Below are positions 12,363-20,805 of a stretch of 64,000 nt of DNA, piece after piece. Each line of letters begins with the position of its first letter. The stretch's first letter is position 1. The DNA is from Bogoriella caseilytica (GTDB taxonomy: Bacteria; Actinomycetota; Actinomycetes; Actinomycetales; Actinomycetaceae). Where the stretch lies: the NCBI RefSeq assembly GCF_003752405.1, contig NZ_RKHK01000001.1, positions 1,426,001 to 1,490,000 of the forward strand. The letters run 5' to 3'. Under the pieces are notes generated by a model. It saw nothing but the letters and a program-made list of their open reading frames with translations. It was not told the DNA's origin and ran no database searches. The position numbers and the translations under genes are program-made.

Positions 12363-13634
12363 ATGGGTTGGTTTGACACGATACTGTTCCCGATCAAGTG
12401 GGCAGTCGCGTGGATTCTCGTCACCGTCCACGACGGGCTGGTGCTGCTCCCCTGGCTCGAGCCGGGATCCGGACCGGCCTGGGTGCTCTCCATCGTTGGC
12501 TTGACCCTGGTCATCCGGACGCTGATCATCCCGCTGTTCTTCAAGCAGATCAAAGCTCAGCGCGGCATGCAGTTGGTGCAGCCGGAGATGCAGAAGCTGC
12601 AGAAGCGCTACAAGGGCAAGACCGACCCTGCGTCCAAGCAGAAGATGCAGCAAGAGATGATGGCGCTCTACAAGGAGCACGGCACGAACCCCTTTGCTTC
12701 GTGCCTCCCGATGCTCTTGCAGATGCCGATCTTCTTCGCGTTGTTCCGGGTGCTCTACTCCCTGGAACCGCTGGCGGCAGGCACCTACAGCGGTGGTGAG
12801 TCCATTGGCCGCCTCACCCAGAGCCACGCTGAGGAAGCGCTGACCTCCACGCTCTTCGGTGCCCCGATCTCCTCGACCTTCCTCACTGCTGAGGGAGACG
12901 AGACGGTGATCGTGCGGGTCGTTGCGGCCTTCCTGATCGTGATGATGTCGGCCACGATGTTCCTCTCTCAGCGTCAGCTGACGATGAAGAACATGCCGGC
13001 CTCGGCGCTGGACAACCCCTTCGCCAAGCAGCAGAAGCTGCTGATGTACATCTTCCCGTTTATCTTCATGATCACGGGCGTGTACTTCCCGATCGGTGTG
13101 CTGATCTACTGGACGATCTCCAACCTGTGGACGATGGGGCAGCAGTTCTACACGATCCGGCGACACCCCTCCCCGGGATCCGAGGCCTACAAGGCACGAC
13201 AGCAGCGCATCAACGCCAAGCGCGCTCGGAAGGGCCTGCCGTCCCTCGAGGAAGAGGAGAAGGCGAAGTCCGGGCAGAAGCAGGTGGAGGCCGCACCGGA
13301 GAAGACTTCCGGTCAACGGCAGCAGCCGAAGCGCAAGGATCGCGCGAAGAAGGATGTGACGAAGCCAGGTGGCGCGACCCCCGCAGGGCTCTCTGGTGAG
13401 ATGAGCGCTGCCGAGTCGGGCGGCAGTGCCTCGAGTGCCGAGTCGGCGGAGAGCCCGAGCACAGGCGGCGCGGAGTCTGAGGTCGAGGCAGCTTCGCCAG
13501 GTGCCTCGAACGGCCGGCCCGGTGCTGGTCAGACCAGTTCGACCAAGGCTCCTCAGGGCATGACGCCCGCAGAGCGTGCCGAATGGCGGTACCGCCAGCG
13601 CATGGAACGCATTCGGCAGAGCAAGAAGAACTAA
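12363..13634 (+). CDS. yidC: Membrane protein insertase YidC/Oxa1 family
   Basis: 423-residue integral membrane insertase with about five membrane segments in the first 290 residues. Conserved segments include FFKQIKAQRGMQLVQPEMQ, the MLLQMPIFFALFRVLY helix and YFPIGVLIYWTISNLWTMGQ. The C-terminal 130 residues are charged and Ser/Ala/Gly-rich, ending in a basic tail expected in the cytoplasm. GAGGAG precedes the ATG. It inserts membrane proteins alone or with SecYEG. Confidence 0.96.
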   Translation: MGWFDTILFPIKWAVAWILVTVHDGLVLLPWLEPGSGPAWVLSIVGLTLVIRTLIIPLFFKQIKAQRGMQLVQPEMQKLQKRYKGKTDPASKQKMQQEMMALYKEHGTNPFASCLPMLLQMPIFFALFRVLYSLEPLAAGTYSGGESIGRLTQSHAEEALTSTLFGAPISSTFLTAEGDETVIVRVVAAFLIVMMSATMFLSQRQLTMKNMPASALDNPFAKQQKLLMYIFPFIFMITGVYFPIGVLIYWTISNLWTMGQQFYTIRRHPSPGSEAYKARQQRINAKRARKGLPSLEEEEKAKSGQKQVEAAPEKTSGQRQQPKRKDRAKKDVTKPGGATPAGLSGEMSAAESGGSASSAESAESPSTGGAESEVEAASPGASNGRPGAGQTSSTKAPQGMTPAERAEWRYRQRMERIRQSKKN

Positions 13635-13702
13635 TGGACTTGATGCGTCCGAAACTCGGAGGCACGCCGCGGCTGCGGTGACCAAGCAATGGAGGCATAC
13701 AG

Positions 13703-14224
13703 GTGACTGAGGCGACCACGACCGAGAGTGCAGAGCGCTCCCCGCTGTCCGCTGACGTGAAGCGACTCGAGGAAGAAGGCGAAATCGCGGCGGACTACCT
13801 CGAGGAGTTGCTGGACATTGCGGATCTTGATGGCGACATCGAGATCGACGTCGAGAATGACCGCGCAGCGGTTGAGATCATCTCGGAGACTCACGGCTCG
13901 CGGTGGCTTCAGCGCCTTGTCGGGGACGACGGTGAGGTGCTCGATGCCGTGCAGGAGCTCACTCGACTCGCGGTCCAGGCCAAGACGGGCGAACGTAGTC
14001 GCTTGATGCTGGACATTGCCGGCCATCGTCGAGCACGCAAGGCCGAACTCGCTGCTCTGGCTGCCGAGGCGATCACGGAGGCGAAGTCCTCCGGAGAACC
14101 GCAGCACTTGGCGGCGATGAACCCCTTCGAGCGCAAGGTGGTGCACGACGCGGTAGCCGCGGCGGGCCTGACTTCCGATTCCGAGGGCGCCGAGCCCCAT
14201 CGCCACGTTGTCATCCAGCCGTAG
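13703..14224 (+). CDS. khpB: RNA-binding protein KhpB (Jag), KH and R3H domains
   Basis: 173 residues. A Ser/Glu-rich N-terminus precedes a KH-II-like domain (IEIDVENDRAAVEII, GDDGEVLDAVQELTRL) and a C-terminal R3H domain (NPFERKVVHDAV with the Arg-x3-His spacing, then EPHRHVVIQP). The family binds RNA and influences cell elongation in Gram-positives. GGAGG lies seven bases before the GTG start. It is followed directly by rsmG, with a parS site in between. Confidence 0.9.
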   Translation: MTEATTTESAERSPLSADVKRLEEEGEIAADYLEELLDIADLDGDIEIDVENDRAAVEIISETHGSRWLQRLVGDDGEVLDAVQELTRLAVQAKTGERSRLMLDIAGHRRARKAELAALAAEAITEAKSSGEPQHLAAMNPFERKVVHDAVAAAGLTSDSEGAEPHRHVVIQP

Positions 14225-14238
14225 GTTTCACGTGGAAC
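14225..14238. promoter_or_regulatory. parS: parS site 1 (overlaps rsmG start)
   Basis: GTTTCACGTGGAAC, one arm-base away from the perfect 14-bp palindrome GTTTCACGTGAAAC bound by ParB. It begins right after the khpB stop, and its central CACGTG includes the rsmG GTG start codon. Confidence 0.85.
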
Positions 14239-14930
14239 CTTCCGAGAACGATGCTGGCCCGAATGGGGGCACCTCGGACGCCGGGGACGCCCCGGAAGGG
14301 GGCACGGTCGAAGAAGCCTCGGTCGCCATGCGCGACGTCTTCGGACTCGCCTGGGCGCCTGTTCAGCGCTTCGCAGAGCTTCTGGTCGCAGAGGGTGAGT
14401 TGCGCGGTCTGATTGGGCCGCGTGAACTCCCCCGGCTGTGGAGCCGGCACCTGGCGAACTCGGCAGCGGTGGCGCCCTACGTGGGTGAGGACGATCGCGT
14501 CGCTGACATCGGATCGGGCGCCGGCTTCCCCGGCATCGTGCTCGCGGCCATGCGGCCCGACGCAGAGGTGCACCTGCTTGAGCCGATGGAGCGGCGGGTG
14601 GTATGGCTTGAAGAGGTAGTCGAGGAGCTGGGTCTCGAGAACGTGGTGATCCAGCGTGTGCGGGCGGAGGAGCTGCATCGGAGGGAACGATTCGATGTGG
14701 TGACAGCTCGCGCTGTGGCCGCGATGGACAAGCTGGCGCGGGTGGCCATGCCACTGGTGAATGGCGGGGGACGCCTGGTCGCCCTCAAAGGTCAGCGGGC
14801 CGAGGACGAGGTCGAGTCAGCGAAGTATGTCCTCCGGAAGTTGGGGGCGGTGGAGACCAGCATCGAACAGGTTGATCTCGGTCCCGAGGTGGAATCAGCG
14901 ACTGTCGTGCTGGTGACGAAACGGGGCTGA
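14232..14930 (+). CDS. rsmG: 16S rRNA (guanine527-N7)-methyltransferase RsmG
   Basis: 232 residues from the GTG at 14232. It methylates G527 of 16S rRNA using S-adenosylmethionine; loss gives low-level streptomycin resistance in several bacteria. The SAM motif is VADIGSGAGFPGIVLA, followed by HLLEPMERR and VTARAVAAMDKL. The start is uncertain: a TTG at 14208 (inside khpB) or the ATG of MRDVFGLAW are alternatives. No good ribosome site precedes the GTG, so coupling to khpB translation is likely. The start lies inside a parS palindrome. Confidence 0.9.
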   Translation: MEPSENDAGPNGGTSDAGDAPEGGTVEEASVAMRDVFGLAWAPVQRFAELLVAEGELRGLIGPRELPRLWSRHLANSAAVAPYVGEDDRVADIGSGAGFPGIVLAAMRPDAEVHLLEPMERRVVWLEEVVEELGLENVVIQRVRAEELHRRERFDVVTARAVAAMDKLARVAMPLVNGGGRLVALKGQRAEDEVESAKYVLRKLGAVETSIEQVDLGPEVESATVVLVTKRG

Positions 14931-15206
14931 GTCTCTCGGCCTGGCCGGTCCGGATGCACGGGCGCCAGCATTGCGGTCGACCAGGCTGTATCGATGACTC
15001 CGAGGCGTTCTGGATATGGGCCGAAGGGTCCGGCGCCTTGCGTGGACGTGCTGCACACTGACGGTGGTGCGAGCTGGAGGTTGGCCAACTTCGCCGGTGA
15101 GTTCCTCGTTGGCACCGTGACATCGACGCGACCGTGACTCGATCGCAGCGTGGATAGGCACTCGATGGCGATTCATGGGTCGAGAGTGACTTGGTCCATG
15201 GGGGTT

Positions 15207-15220
15207 GTTCCACGTGAAAC
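15207..15220. promoter_or_regulatory. parS: parS site 2
   Basis: GTTCCACGTGAAAC; one base from the perfect palindrome, in the non-coding spacer between rsmG and parA. Confidence 0.88.
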
Positions 15221-15587
15221 CTGACGTATGGCGGGGGCTTTGCCGTCTCTTCTGAGGTACGTTGCGAGCAGGTATCGGGAGCCCAGCGGGTTCGTCGTGA
15301 GATAGCCCCGGCCCCGCTATGACGTCGGGTTGCAGCGCCGCCGCCGCGACATCCAGATTCGTGTGACGTGGGGTGTTCGACCTGGCGGAGGTGGAATCAG
15401 TGCTGCTGGCGCCCGCGCGGTGCCGCCTCTCATTGCGTGGACGTGGGTTGGTACGTGCGGCGAAACGCGAAGGTCAGTCAGAGGCCGAGTAGTCGGTTAT
15501 TGCGGTTTGTGATGGTCGTTTGCCGATGGGCCGATAGAACGGTCGGACGTGGCCCGGTGGGCGGGTTGGCGGATGGCCGGCACCGAG

Positions 15588-15601
15588 GTTCCACGTGAAA
15601 C
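15588..15601. promoter_or_regulatory. parS: parS site 3
   Basis: GTTCCACGTGAAAC, identical to site 2, in the same non-coding spacer 381 bp downstream. Confidence 0.88.
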
Positions 15602-16012
15602 CTGAAAACATCGGTTATGGCCGCGTGACGGTCGGGCACCGCGTGCGGTGAAGCTCTGTGTGACACGTATCGGGTGGTCCGTACGCGTCGCGGGAGCAGC
15701 GCCCGAGTGAGTCTGGAGCTGACGCCCGGCGACGCAGACCATGCGGACAGGCGTCGGCCACCTCATTCGGTAGGACCCGATCTTCAGACTGGGCGAGGTC
15801 CGCGGACCGGTTGCCCCGCTGCCCGGACAGAGATTGGACCAGCGATGTGGCGTAGCCGAGGCGTCTCTCGTGAAACGGTGAGTACTTCCTGGTGACCAGG
15901 GATGACCCGCGAGGGCCATACATGTACGGCCGCCGCCATGCCGTACCGGACCGCAGTACGGCGAGACAGTGGCATGGGCACGCATATCCGCCACTAAGCC
16001 GGCGTCAGCCAC

Positions 16013-16026
16013 GTTTCACGTGAAAC
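16013..16026. promoter_or_regulatory. parS: parS site 4 (perfect palindrome)
   Basis: GTTTCACGTGAAAC, the exact 14-bp consensus, about 130 bp before parA. It probably also gives ParB access to the parAB promoter region. Confidence 0.93.
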
Positions 16027-16154
16027 GCCGTGCACAATCCGCCAATCCGAATCCACAGGGAACGTCTGGCCCACAACCGCGGCCGAGGCAGGCCGGATAG
16101 CATGGCACCGAGAGCCCCGCGGCAGATGTGCGGGCGTGGTCTGAGAGAGGTTTC

Positions 16155-17093
16155 GTGGGGTCTGACGAGCGCAGCGAACTGATCGGGAGCGTCCCGATGG
16201 CAGATGAGTCGACACCGCTCGCGGCACAGCTAGCGGAAGACGCGCGGCGCCGAATCGCATTGCGCGGTGCGCGCTTCGACAAGCCAAAGACCACACGCGT
16301 CATCGCCGTGGCGAACCAGAAGGGCGGGGTCGGGAAGACGACGACCGCCGTGAACCTGGCAGCGGCCCTGGCCAAAGGTGGGCTCCGTGTGCTGGTGATC
16401 GACAACGACCCGCAAGGGAATGCCTCCACCGCACTGGGCATCGAGCATCGGGCGGGTACGCCGTCGATCTACGACGCCATCATCGAGGAAGCACCTCTGG
16501 GTGACATCGTGCAGCAGAGCGACGTCATCAACGGGTTGTCATGCGCGCCGGCGACCATCGACCTGTCTGGAGCCGAGATCGAGCTGGTCTCGCTGGTCGC
16601 GCGGGAGAACAGACTGCGCAACGCCGTACGGTTTCACGTGGAACAACAGCGGGAAGCCGGCCTGCCACTCGACTACGTCGTCATCGATTGCCCGCCGAGT
16701 CTCGGCCTGCTCACAATCAACGCCTTCGTCGCTGCACGCGAGGTCCTGATTCCCATCCAGTGTGAGTACTACGCGCTGGAGGGGTTGAGCCAGCTCCTCA
16801 AGAACATCGATCTCGTCCGTGGACACCTCAACCCCGACCTCCATGTCTCCACGATCCTGCTCACGATGTTCGACAAGCGCACCAACCTGGCCCGAGAGGT
16901 GGCCGAGGAGGTTCGGGAGCACTTCGCGGAACAGACGCTGGCCACCGCAATCCCCCGGTCAGTGCGCATCTCCGAAGCGCCCTCCTACGGGCAGACGGTC
17001 CTGACTTACGACGCTGGTTCTACCGGCGCACTCGCCTATCTGGAAGCGGCGAGGGAACTTGCCGCTCGAGCCACAAGGAGCGGCCATGAGTGA
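16155..17093 (+). CDS. parA: Chromosome partitioning ATPase ParA (Soj)
   Basis: Deviant Walker ATPase that moves ParB-parS complexes. The P-loop is [35 protein letters not shown] and [16 protein letters not shown] are the other ATP-site motifs. 312 residues from the GTG at 16155 (GAGAGG upstream); a GTG at 16128 and an ATG at 16197 (GGGAG seven bases upstream) are equally possible. Its stop overlaps parB by 8 bp. A parS site lies inside the gene. Confidence 0.94.
   Translation: MGSDERSELIGSVPMADESTPLAAQLAEDARRRIALRGARFDKPKTTRVIAVANQKGGVGKTTTAVNLAAALAKGGLRVLVIDNDPQGNASTALGIEHRAGTPSIYDAIIEEAPLGDIVQQSDVINGLSCAPATIDLSGAEIELVSLVARENRLRNAVRFHVEQQREAGLPLDYVVIDCPPSLGLLTINAFVAAREVLIPIQCEYYALEGLSQLLKNIDLVRGHLNPDLHVSTILLTMFDKRTNLAREVAEEVREHFAEQTLATAIPRSVRISEAPSYGQTVLTYDAGSTGALAYLEAARELAARATRSGHE
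16631..16644. promoter_or_regulatory. parS: parS site 5, inside parA
   Basis: GTTTCACGTGGAAC within parA codons for RFHVEQ. One base from the perfect palindrome. Confidence 0.85.
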
Positions 17094-18108
17094 CAAGCGA
17101 CGCGGACTGGGACGGGGCATCGGAGCACTGATCCCTAGCGGGCCGGACGCAGATCGGCCGAAGTCCAAAGAGAGTGCGGTCCGGCGCCCGACGGACTTCT
17201 TCTTCGAGGCTAGTGCGACCGAGCCTGCTGACGGATCGGCCGATGGTTCCACGTGGAACGACGGAGACCTGGCACCCGTGCCCGGGGCACGGTTCGCCGA
17301 GATCCCGGTCTCGGAGATCGTGGCGAACCGGCGTCAGCCCCGCCAGGTCTTCGACGAGGACGACCTCGAGGAGCTCACGTCCTCCATCCGGGAGATCGGG
17401 GTGCTCCAACCCATCGTTGTCCGGGAACGACCGGATGAGGATGCTGGTTACGAGCTCATCATGGGCGAACGCCGCTGGCGGGCGAGCCAGGCGGCCAGCA
17501 GGGACACCATTCCCGCAGTGATCCGCTCCACCGCGGATGGCGATCTGCTCCGCGATGCCTTGCTGGAAAACCTGCACCGGGCGGACCTGAATCCCCTCGA
17601 GGAGGCCTCCGCCTACCAGCAACTGCTGGACGATTTCGGGTGCACGCACGAGGAGCTAGCCTCTCGGATCGCCCGCTCGCGACCTCAGATCTCGAACACC
17701 CTGCGGCTGCTCAAACTCCCGCCCCTCGTGCAGCGCCGCGTGGCCGCCGGCGTGCTCTCGGCTGGGCATGCGCGGGCCTTGCTGGGCCTGACAGACTCCG
17801 CCGCCATGGAGCGGCTCGCGCAGCGCATCGTTGCCGAAGGGCTCAGCGTGCGCGCCACGGAAGAGATCGTTGCGCTGGGGGAGGAGCCGGATACGCCTGA
17901 GATGCGACGTCGTCCCCGCCGGGGCGCCCACACGGAGATGCTCGATGAGCTCGCCAGCCGCTTGTCCGATCGCTTCGACACGCGGGTGAAGATCAACCTC
18001 GGTCAGCGCAAAGGCAAGATTGCTATTGACTTCGCCTCGGTGGACGACCTCAACCGCATCCTGGATGTGCTCGCCCCCGAAGAGACCGGCATCAGTACCG
18101 AACGGTGA
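17086..18108 (+). CDS. parB: Chromosome partitioning protein ParB
   Basis: 340-residue parS-binding CTPase. The ATG at 17086 ([19 protein letters not shown]) has AGGAG upstream and overlaps parA by 8 bp. Domain order is ParA-stimulating N-terminal arginine patch (GLGRGIG), ParB/Srx CTPase domain ([46 protein letters not shown]), helix-turn-helix ([19 protein letters not shown]) and C-terminal dimerisation domain. A perfect palindromic parS lies in its own coding sequence. Confidence 0.96.
   Translation: MSDKRRGLGRGIGALIPSGPDADRPKSKESAVRRPTDFFFEASATEPADGSADGSTWNDGDLAPVPGARFAEIPVSEIVANRRQPRQVFDEDDLEELTSSIREIGVLQPIVVRERPDEDAGYELIMGERRWRASQAASRDTIPAVIRSTADGDLLRDALLENLHRADLNPLEEASAYQQLLDDFGCTHEELASRIARSRPQISNTLRLLKLPPLVQRRVAAGVLSAGHARALLGLTDSAAMERLAQRIVAEGLSVRATEEIVALGEEPDTPEMRRRPRRGAHTEMLDELASRLSDRFDTRVKINLGQRKGKIAIDFASVDDLNRILDVLAPEETGISTER
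17246..17259. promoter_or_regulatory. parS: parS site 6, inside parB
   Basis: GTTCCACGTGGAAC, a perfect palindrome differing from the consensus at one symmetric pair, in the low-conservation N-terminal part of parB (codons for GSTWND). Confidence 0.85.
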
Positions 18109-18112
18109 TCCC

Positions 18113-18150
18113 ACCTGGGAGCATCGAACTGATGTTCGATTCTCCCAGGT
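18113..18150. terminator. Bidirectional terminator between parB and ddl
   Basis: An inverted repeat with arms 18113-18129 and 18134-18150 and the loop TGAT gives a 17-bp stem with one mismatch (18122/18141), between convergent parB and ddl. No strong U-tract follows on either side, as is usual in high-GC genomes. Confidence 0.75.
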
Positions 18151-18161
18151 CTCTCAGGGGC

Positions 18162-19196
18162 TTAACCCTGTGCTGCCGTGCGGACGAGGTCGAGGTAGAT
18201 CTCGTTCAGATCGCGCTGATCGGCGATGGCCGCCTGGGGGAAGAGCGAGGTCTCCGTCATCCCCGGCGCCACATTCACGTCAATCAGCCACGCGGTGCCG
18301 GCGGCGTCGACTATGGCGTCGGTGCGTGACAGGTGGCGAAGCCCGAGCGCCTCGTGGGCTGCCACGGCGAGTGAGTGCGCGGCCGCCAGGCGGGCCTCAT
18401 CCAGGCGCGCCGGGGTGAAGAACTGACTTCGGCCCGGGTTGTACCGGGCGTCGAAGTCGTAGGCGCCATCGGTCTCGATCTCGACTGCGGGCAGCGCCCG
18501 TGCCGAGCCCTCCACGTCGATCACCGACACGGCCACCTCGGTGCCGCTCACGTAACGTTCCAGCAGGGCCACCTCGCCGTAGGCGAAGCAGTGCACCATC
18601 GCGTCGGGTAGCTCAGCGGCAGACTCAACCAAGGTCACGCCCAGAGCCGACCCACCACCGGCGGGCTTGACCACCAGCGGGAGCCCGAGGCGCTTTTCCA
18701 CAGCTTCCAGTACTGCTCGGGCACCGACCTCCCGGAAGACCGACTGCGGCAGTGCGGCGTGTTCCGGCGTGGCGAGCCCTGCTCGAGTGGCGAGGGCCTT
18801 GGCTACGGGCTTGTCCGAAGCCAGACGACTCGCCCCTGCGGTGGAGCCCACGTAGGGCAGGCCGGTGAGGTCCAGCAGGTTCTGCAGGGACCCGTCCTCA
18901 CCCGTGGAGCCGTGCACCAGTGGCCAGACCACGTCCGGCTGCATCTCGGTCAGGTGGGGCAACAACCGGGAGTCGACGTCGAGCACGTGGACCTCGCAGC
19001 CTTCGTCACGCAGCACGCCGGCCACCCGGCGGCCCGAGCGGACCGAGACGTCGCGTTCATGCGTGAGTCCACCGGCCAGGATGGCAACCGTGAACTCCTG
19101 CCGCCCTCCGCGGCGCGAACTCGTCGAGCCGGTCCCGCGGACTCCGGGTTCGGCGCGAGCGTCCTTGCGCACGTCGTTCCCTGTGTGCTCGGTCAT
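18162..19196 (-). CDS. ddl: D-alanine--D-alanine ligase family protein
   Basis: ATP-grasp enzyme that joins two D-alanines for peptidoglycan. 344 residues from the ATG at 19196, chosen for GAGGAG seven bases upstream over the ATG at 19217. Motifs include ILAGGLTHERDVSVRSG, WPLVHGSTGEDGSLQ (the conserved HG..GEDG..Q), LPLVVKPAGGGSALGV and WLIDVNVAPGMTETS. The first 30 residues are a charged extension. Adjacent to parB and an aminotransferase. It may be the only Ddl or a paralogue; the window cannot tell. Confidence 0.9.
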   Translation of the reverse strand: MTEHTGNDVRKDARAEPGVRGTGSTSSRRGGRQEFTVAILAGGLTHERDVSVRSGRRVAGVLRDEGCEVHVLDVDSRLLPHLTEMQPDVVWPLVHGSTGEDGSLQNLLDLTGLPYVGSTAGASRLASDKPVAKALATRAGLATPEHAALPQSVFREVGARAVLEAVEKRLGLPLVVKPAGGGSALGVTLVESAAELPDAMVHCFAYGEVALLERYVSGTEVAVSVIDVEGSARALPAVEIETDGAYDFDARYNPGRSQFFTPARLDEARLAAAHSLAVAAHEALGLRHLSRTDAIVDAAGTAWLIDVNVAPGMTETSLFPQAAIADQRDLNEIYLDLVRTAAQG

Positions 19197-19223
19197 CGAC
19201 TTCTCCTCATCGGACATGGCAGA

Positions 19224-20585
19224 TCACACCTGATCCGCAGACGGGGCTTCCACCGTGTGGCCCGACGCCGGGGCGGTGCCGGAACCGAACATCTCCACAA
19301 GCTCCTGCTCGGCGCGCACCACGTCGGCCAACCGCCGCACACCTTCGCGGATGCGCTCGGGTGGGGGGTAGCAGTACGAGAGACGGATATGGCGGTGCCC
19401 GCTGCCGTCGGCGTAGAAAGCCGTGCCGGACACGTAGGCCACCAGGTTCGTGACCGCGCGCGGCAGCATGGACTGTGCGTTCAACCCCTCGGGCAGGGTG
19501 AGCCAGGTGTAGAAACCGCCGTCGGGCACAGTCCACTGCGCCTGAGGCAGGTGCTCGGAGAGCGCCCCGAGCATGGCATCGCGCCGTTCCTGGTACATCT
19601 GGCGGTACTCCTTGACCTGCTGGAACCAGTCATAGGTCTGCAGGTAGGTGGCAATGGAGAGCTGCCCCATCATCGTGGGCGAGAGGATCGCTGCCTCGGA
19701 GGCCAGCACCAGCTTCTCGCGCACCGCGTGTGGCGCAGCCGCCCACCCCACCCGGTAGCCCGGGGCGAAGGTCTTGGAGAAGGAACCGAGATACACCACG
19801 GACTGGGAATCGAAGCTGGCCAGGGCGGGCAAGGGCTCGGAGTCGAAACCGAGCAGTCCGTAGGGGTTGTCTTCCAGGATCAGCACCCCGTGCCGCCGGC
19901 AGATCTCCACCACCTGGGGGCGCCGTTCGGCGCTCAAGGTGACACCGGCCGGGTTGTGGAAGTTCGGCACGGTGTAGAGGAACTTCACCCGTCGGCCCGC
20001 CGCTGCCAGCTCCCCCAAGGTGCGGTCGAGCGCCTCGGGAATCAGGCCGTGGTCGTCCATCGGGGTGTGCACCACATCGGCCTGATAGGCCCGGAAAACC
20101 CCGAGGGCGCCCACGTAGCTGGGGGCCTCGGCCACGATCACATCACCGGGATCGATGAAGACCTCGGTGACCAGGTCCAATGCCTGCTGCGAGCCCGTGG
20201 TCACCACGACGTCATCGGGATGGGCATGAACGCTGTCGTGCCGCATGACCTCGACAATTTGCTCGCGGAGCTCCTCTTCGCCCTGCCCGCCGCCGTACTG
20301 CAGCAGCTTCGGTCCGCGTTCGCGCAGCAGCCGGGACGTCATGTCGGCGAGGAAGTCCAAGGGCAGGCCCTCGATGTTGGGCATGCCACCGGCCAGGGAG
20401 ACCACTTCGGGGCGGTTGGCCACCGCGAAGAGGGAACGCACCTCGGAGGCCCGCATGCCGTGGGCGCGCTCGGCATAGGAGGAGAACCATGGATCGAGCC
20501 GGGTGCCGGCGGCAGCGGCTGCTGCGGCTGCGGCGTCGCGCCGGATCCGCTCGCCGTGACCACCTTGCGCACCCCGTGCGTCCAT
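19224..20585 (-). CDS. PLP-dependent aminotransferase, class I/II
   Basis: 453 residues from the ATG at 20585 (AGGAGG six bases upstream). Fold-type I enzyme. The Schiff-base lysine is in YLGSFSKTFAPGYRVGW; LEDNPYGLLGF and the Asn-Pro segment TVPNFHNPAGVTLS form the cofactor and substrate site. It resembles MocR-type and 2-aminoadipate/LysN-like transaminases without the GntR DNA-binding domain. Substrate unknown. It probably shares a transcript with ddl (27 bp gap), which could suggest a role in D-amino acid or cell-wall precursor supply, but this is inference. Confidence 0.88.
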   Translation of the reverse strand: MDARGAQGGHGERIRRDAAAAAAAAAGTRLDPWFSSYAERAHGMRASEVRSLFAVANRPEVVSLAGGMPNIEGLPLDFLADMTSRLLRERGPKLLQYGGGQGEEELREQIVEVMRHDSVHAHPDDVVVTTGSQQALDLVTEVFIDPGDVIVAEAPSYVGALGVFRAYQADVVHTPMDDHGLIPEALDRTLGELAAAGRRVKFLYTVPNFHNPAGVTLSAERRPQVVEICRRHGVLILEDNPYGLLGFDSEPLPALASFDSQSVVYLGSFSKTFAPGYRVGWAAAPHAVREKLVLASEAAILSPTMMGQLSIATYLQTYDWFQQVKEYRQMYQERRDAMLGALSEHLPQAQWTVPDGGFYTWLTLPEGLNAQSMLPRAVTNLVAYVSGTAFYADGSGHRHIRLSYCYPPPERIREGVRRLADVVRAEQELVEMFGSGTAPASGHTVEAPSADQV

Positions 20586-20805
20586 GTCCGTTCCTCCTGA
20601 TGGTTGGGTTCGCCAGTATGGCGACCGTGCTGAGTCTGCCACCGTGTGGTGCTGTGAGTGCGAAGGCAGTCCGGGATGGACACCGCCCTGGTACCCGCGC
20701 GCCGTCCCCGTGCACACTCGGAAGCCTAGTGGTCAGACCAGTAGGCGCCGTGTGGCCCCTGGGAGAAACCCTCCCGAAATCCCACGCCTGGACACTAGAG
20801 GGGTG

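Larger units (their letters stand above)
14931..16154. other. parS-bearing spacer without a credible gene
   Basis: About 1.2 kb between rsmG and parA. Reading frames on both strands here have no recognisable domain, poor ribosome sites and erratic composition. The clear features are parS sites at 15207, 15588 and 16013, and a degenerate copy (GTCTCTCGTGAAAC) at 15863-15876. The region is less GC-rich in places than its neighbours. It is best read as the core of the centromere-like region. Confidence 0.6.

Noticed and set aside
15863-15876. Seventh parS site
   Set aside because: GTCTCTCGTGAAAC keeps one arm only and the core is CTCGTG instead of CACGTG; mentioned as degenerate but not counted.
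15497-16012. Minus-strand 171-codon reading frame in the parS spacer
   Set aside because: No ribosome site, no recognisable domain, and several parS palindromes in and around it; treated as non-coding.
18759-20600. 613-codon plus-strand reading frame opposite ddl and the aminotransferase
   Set aside because: Spans two genuine opposite-strand genes and their gap; no ribosome site or domain.
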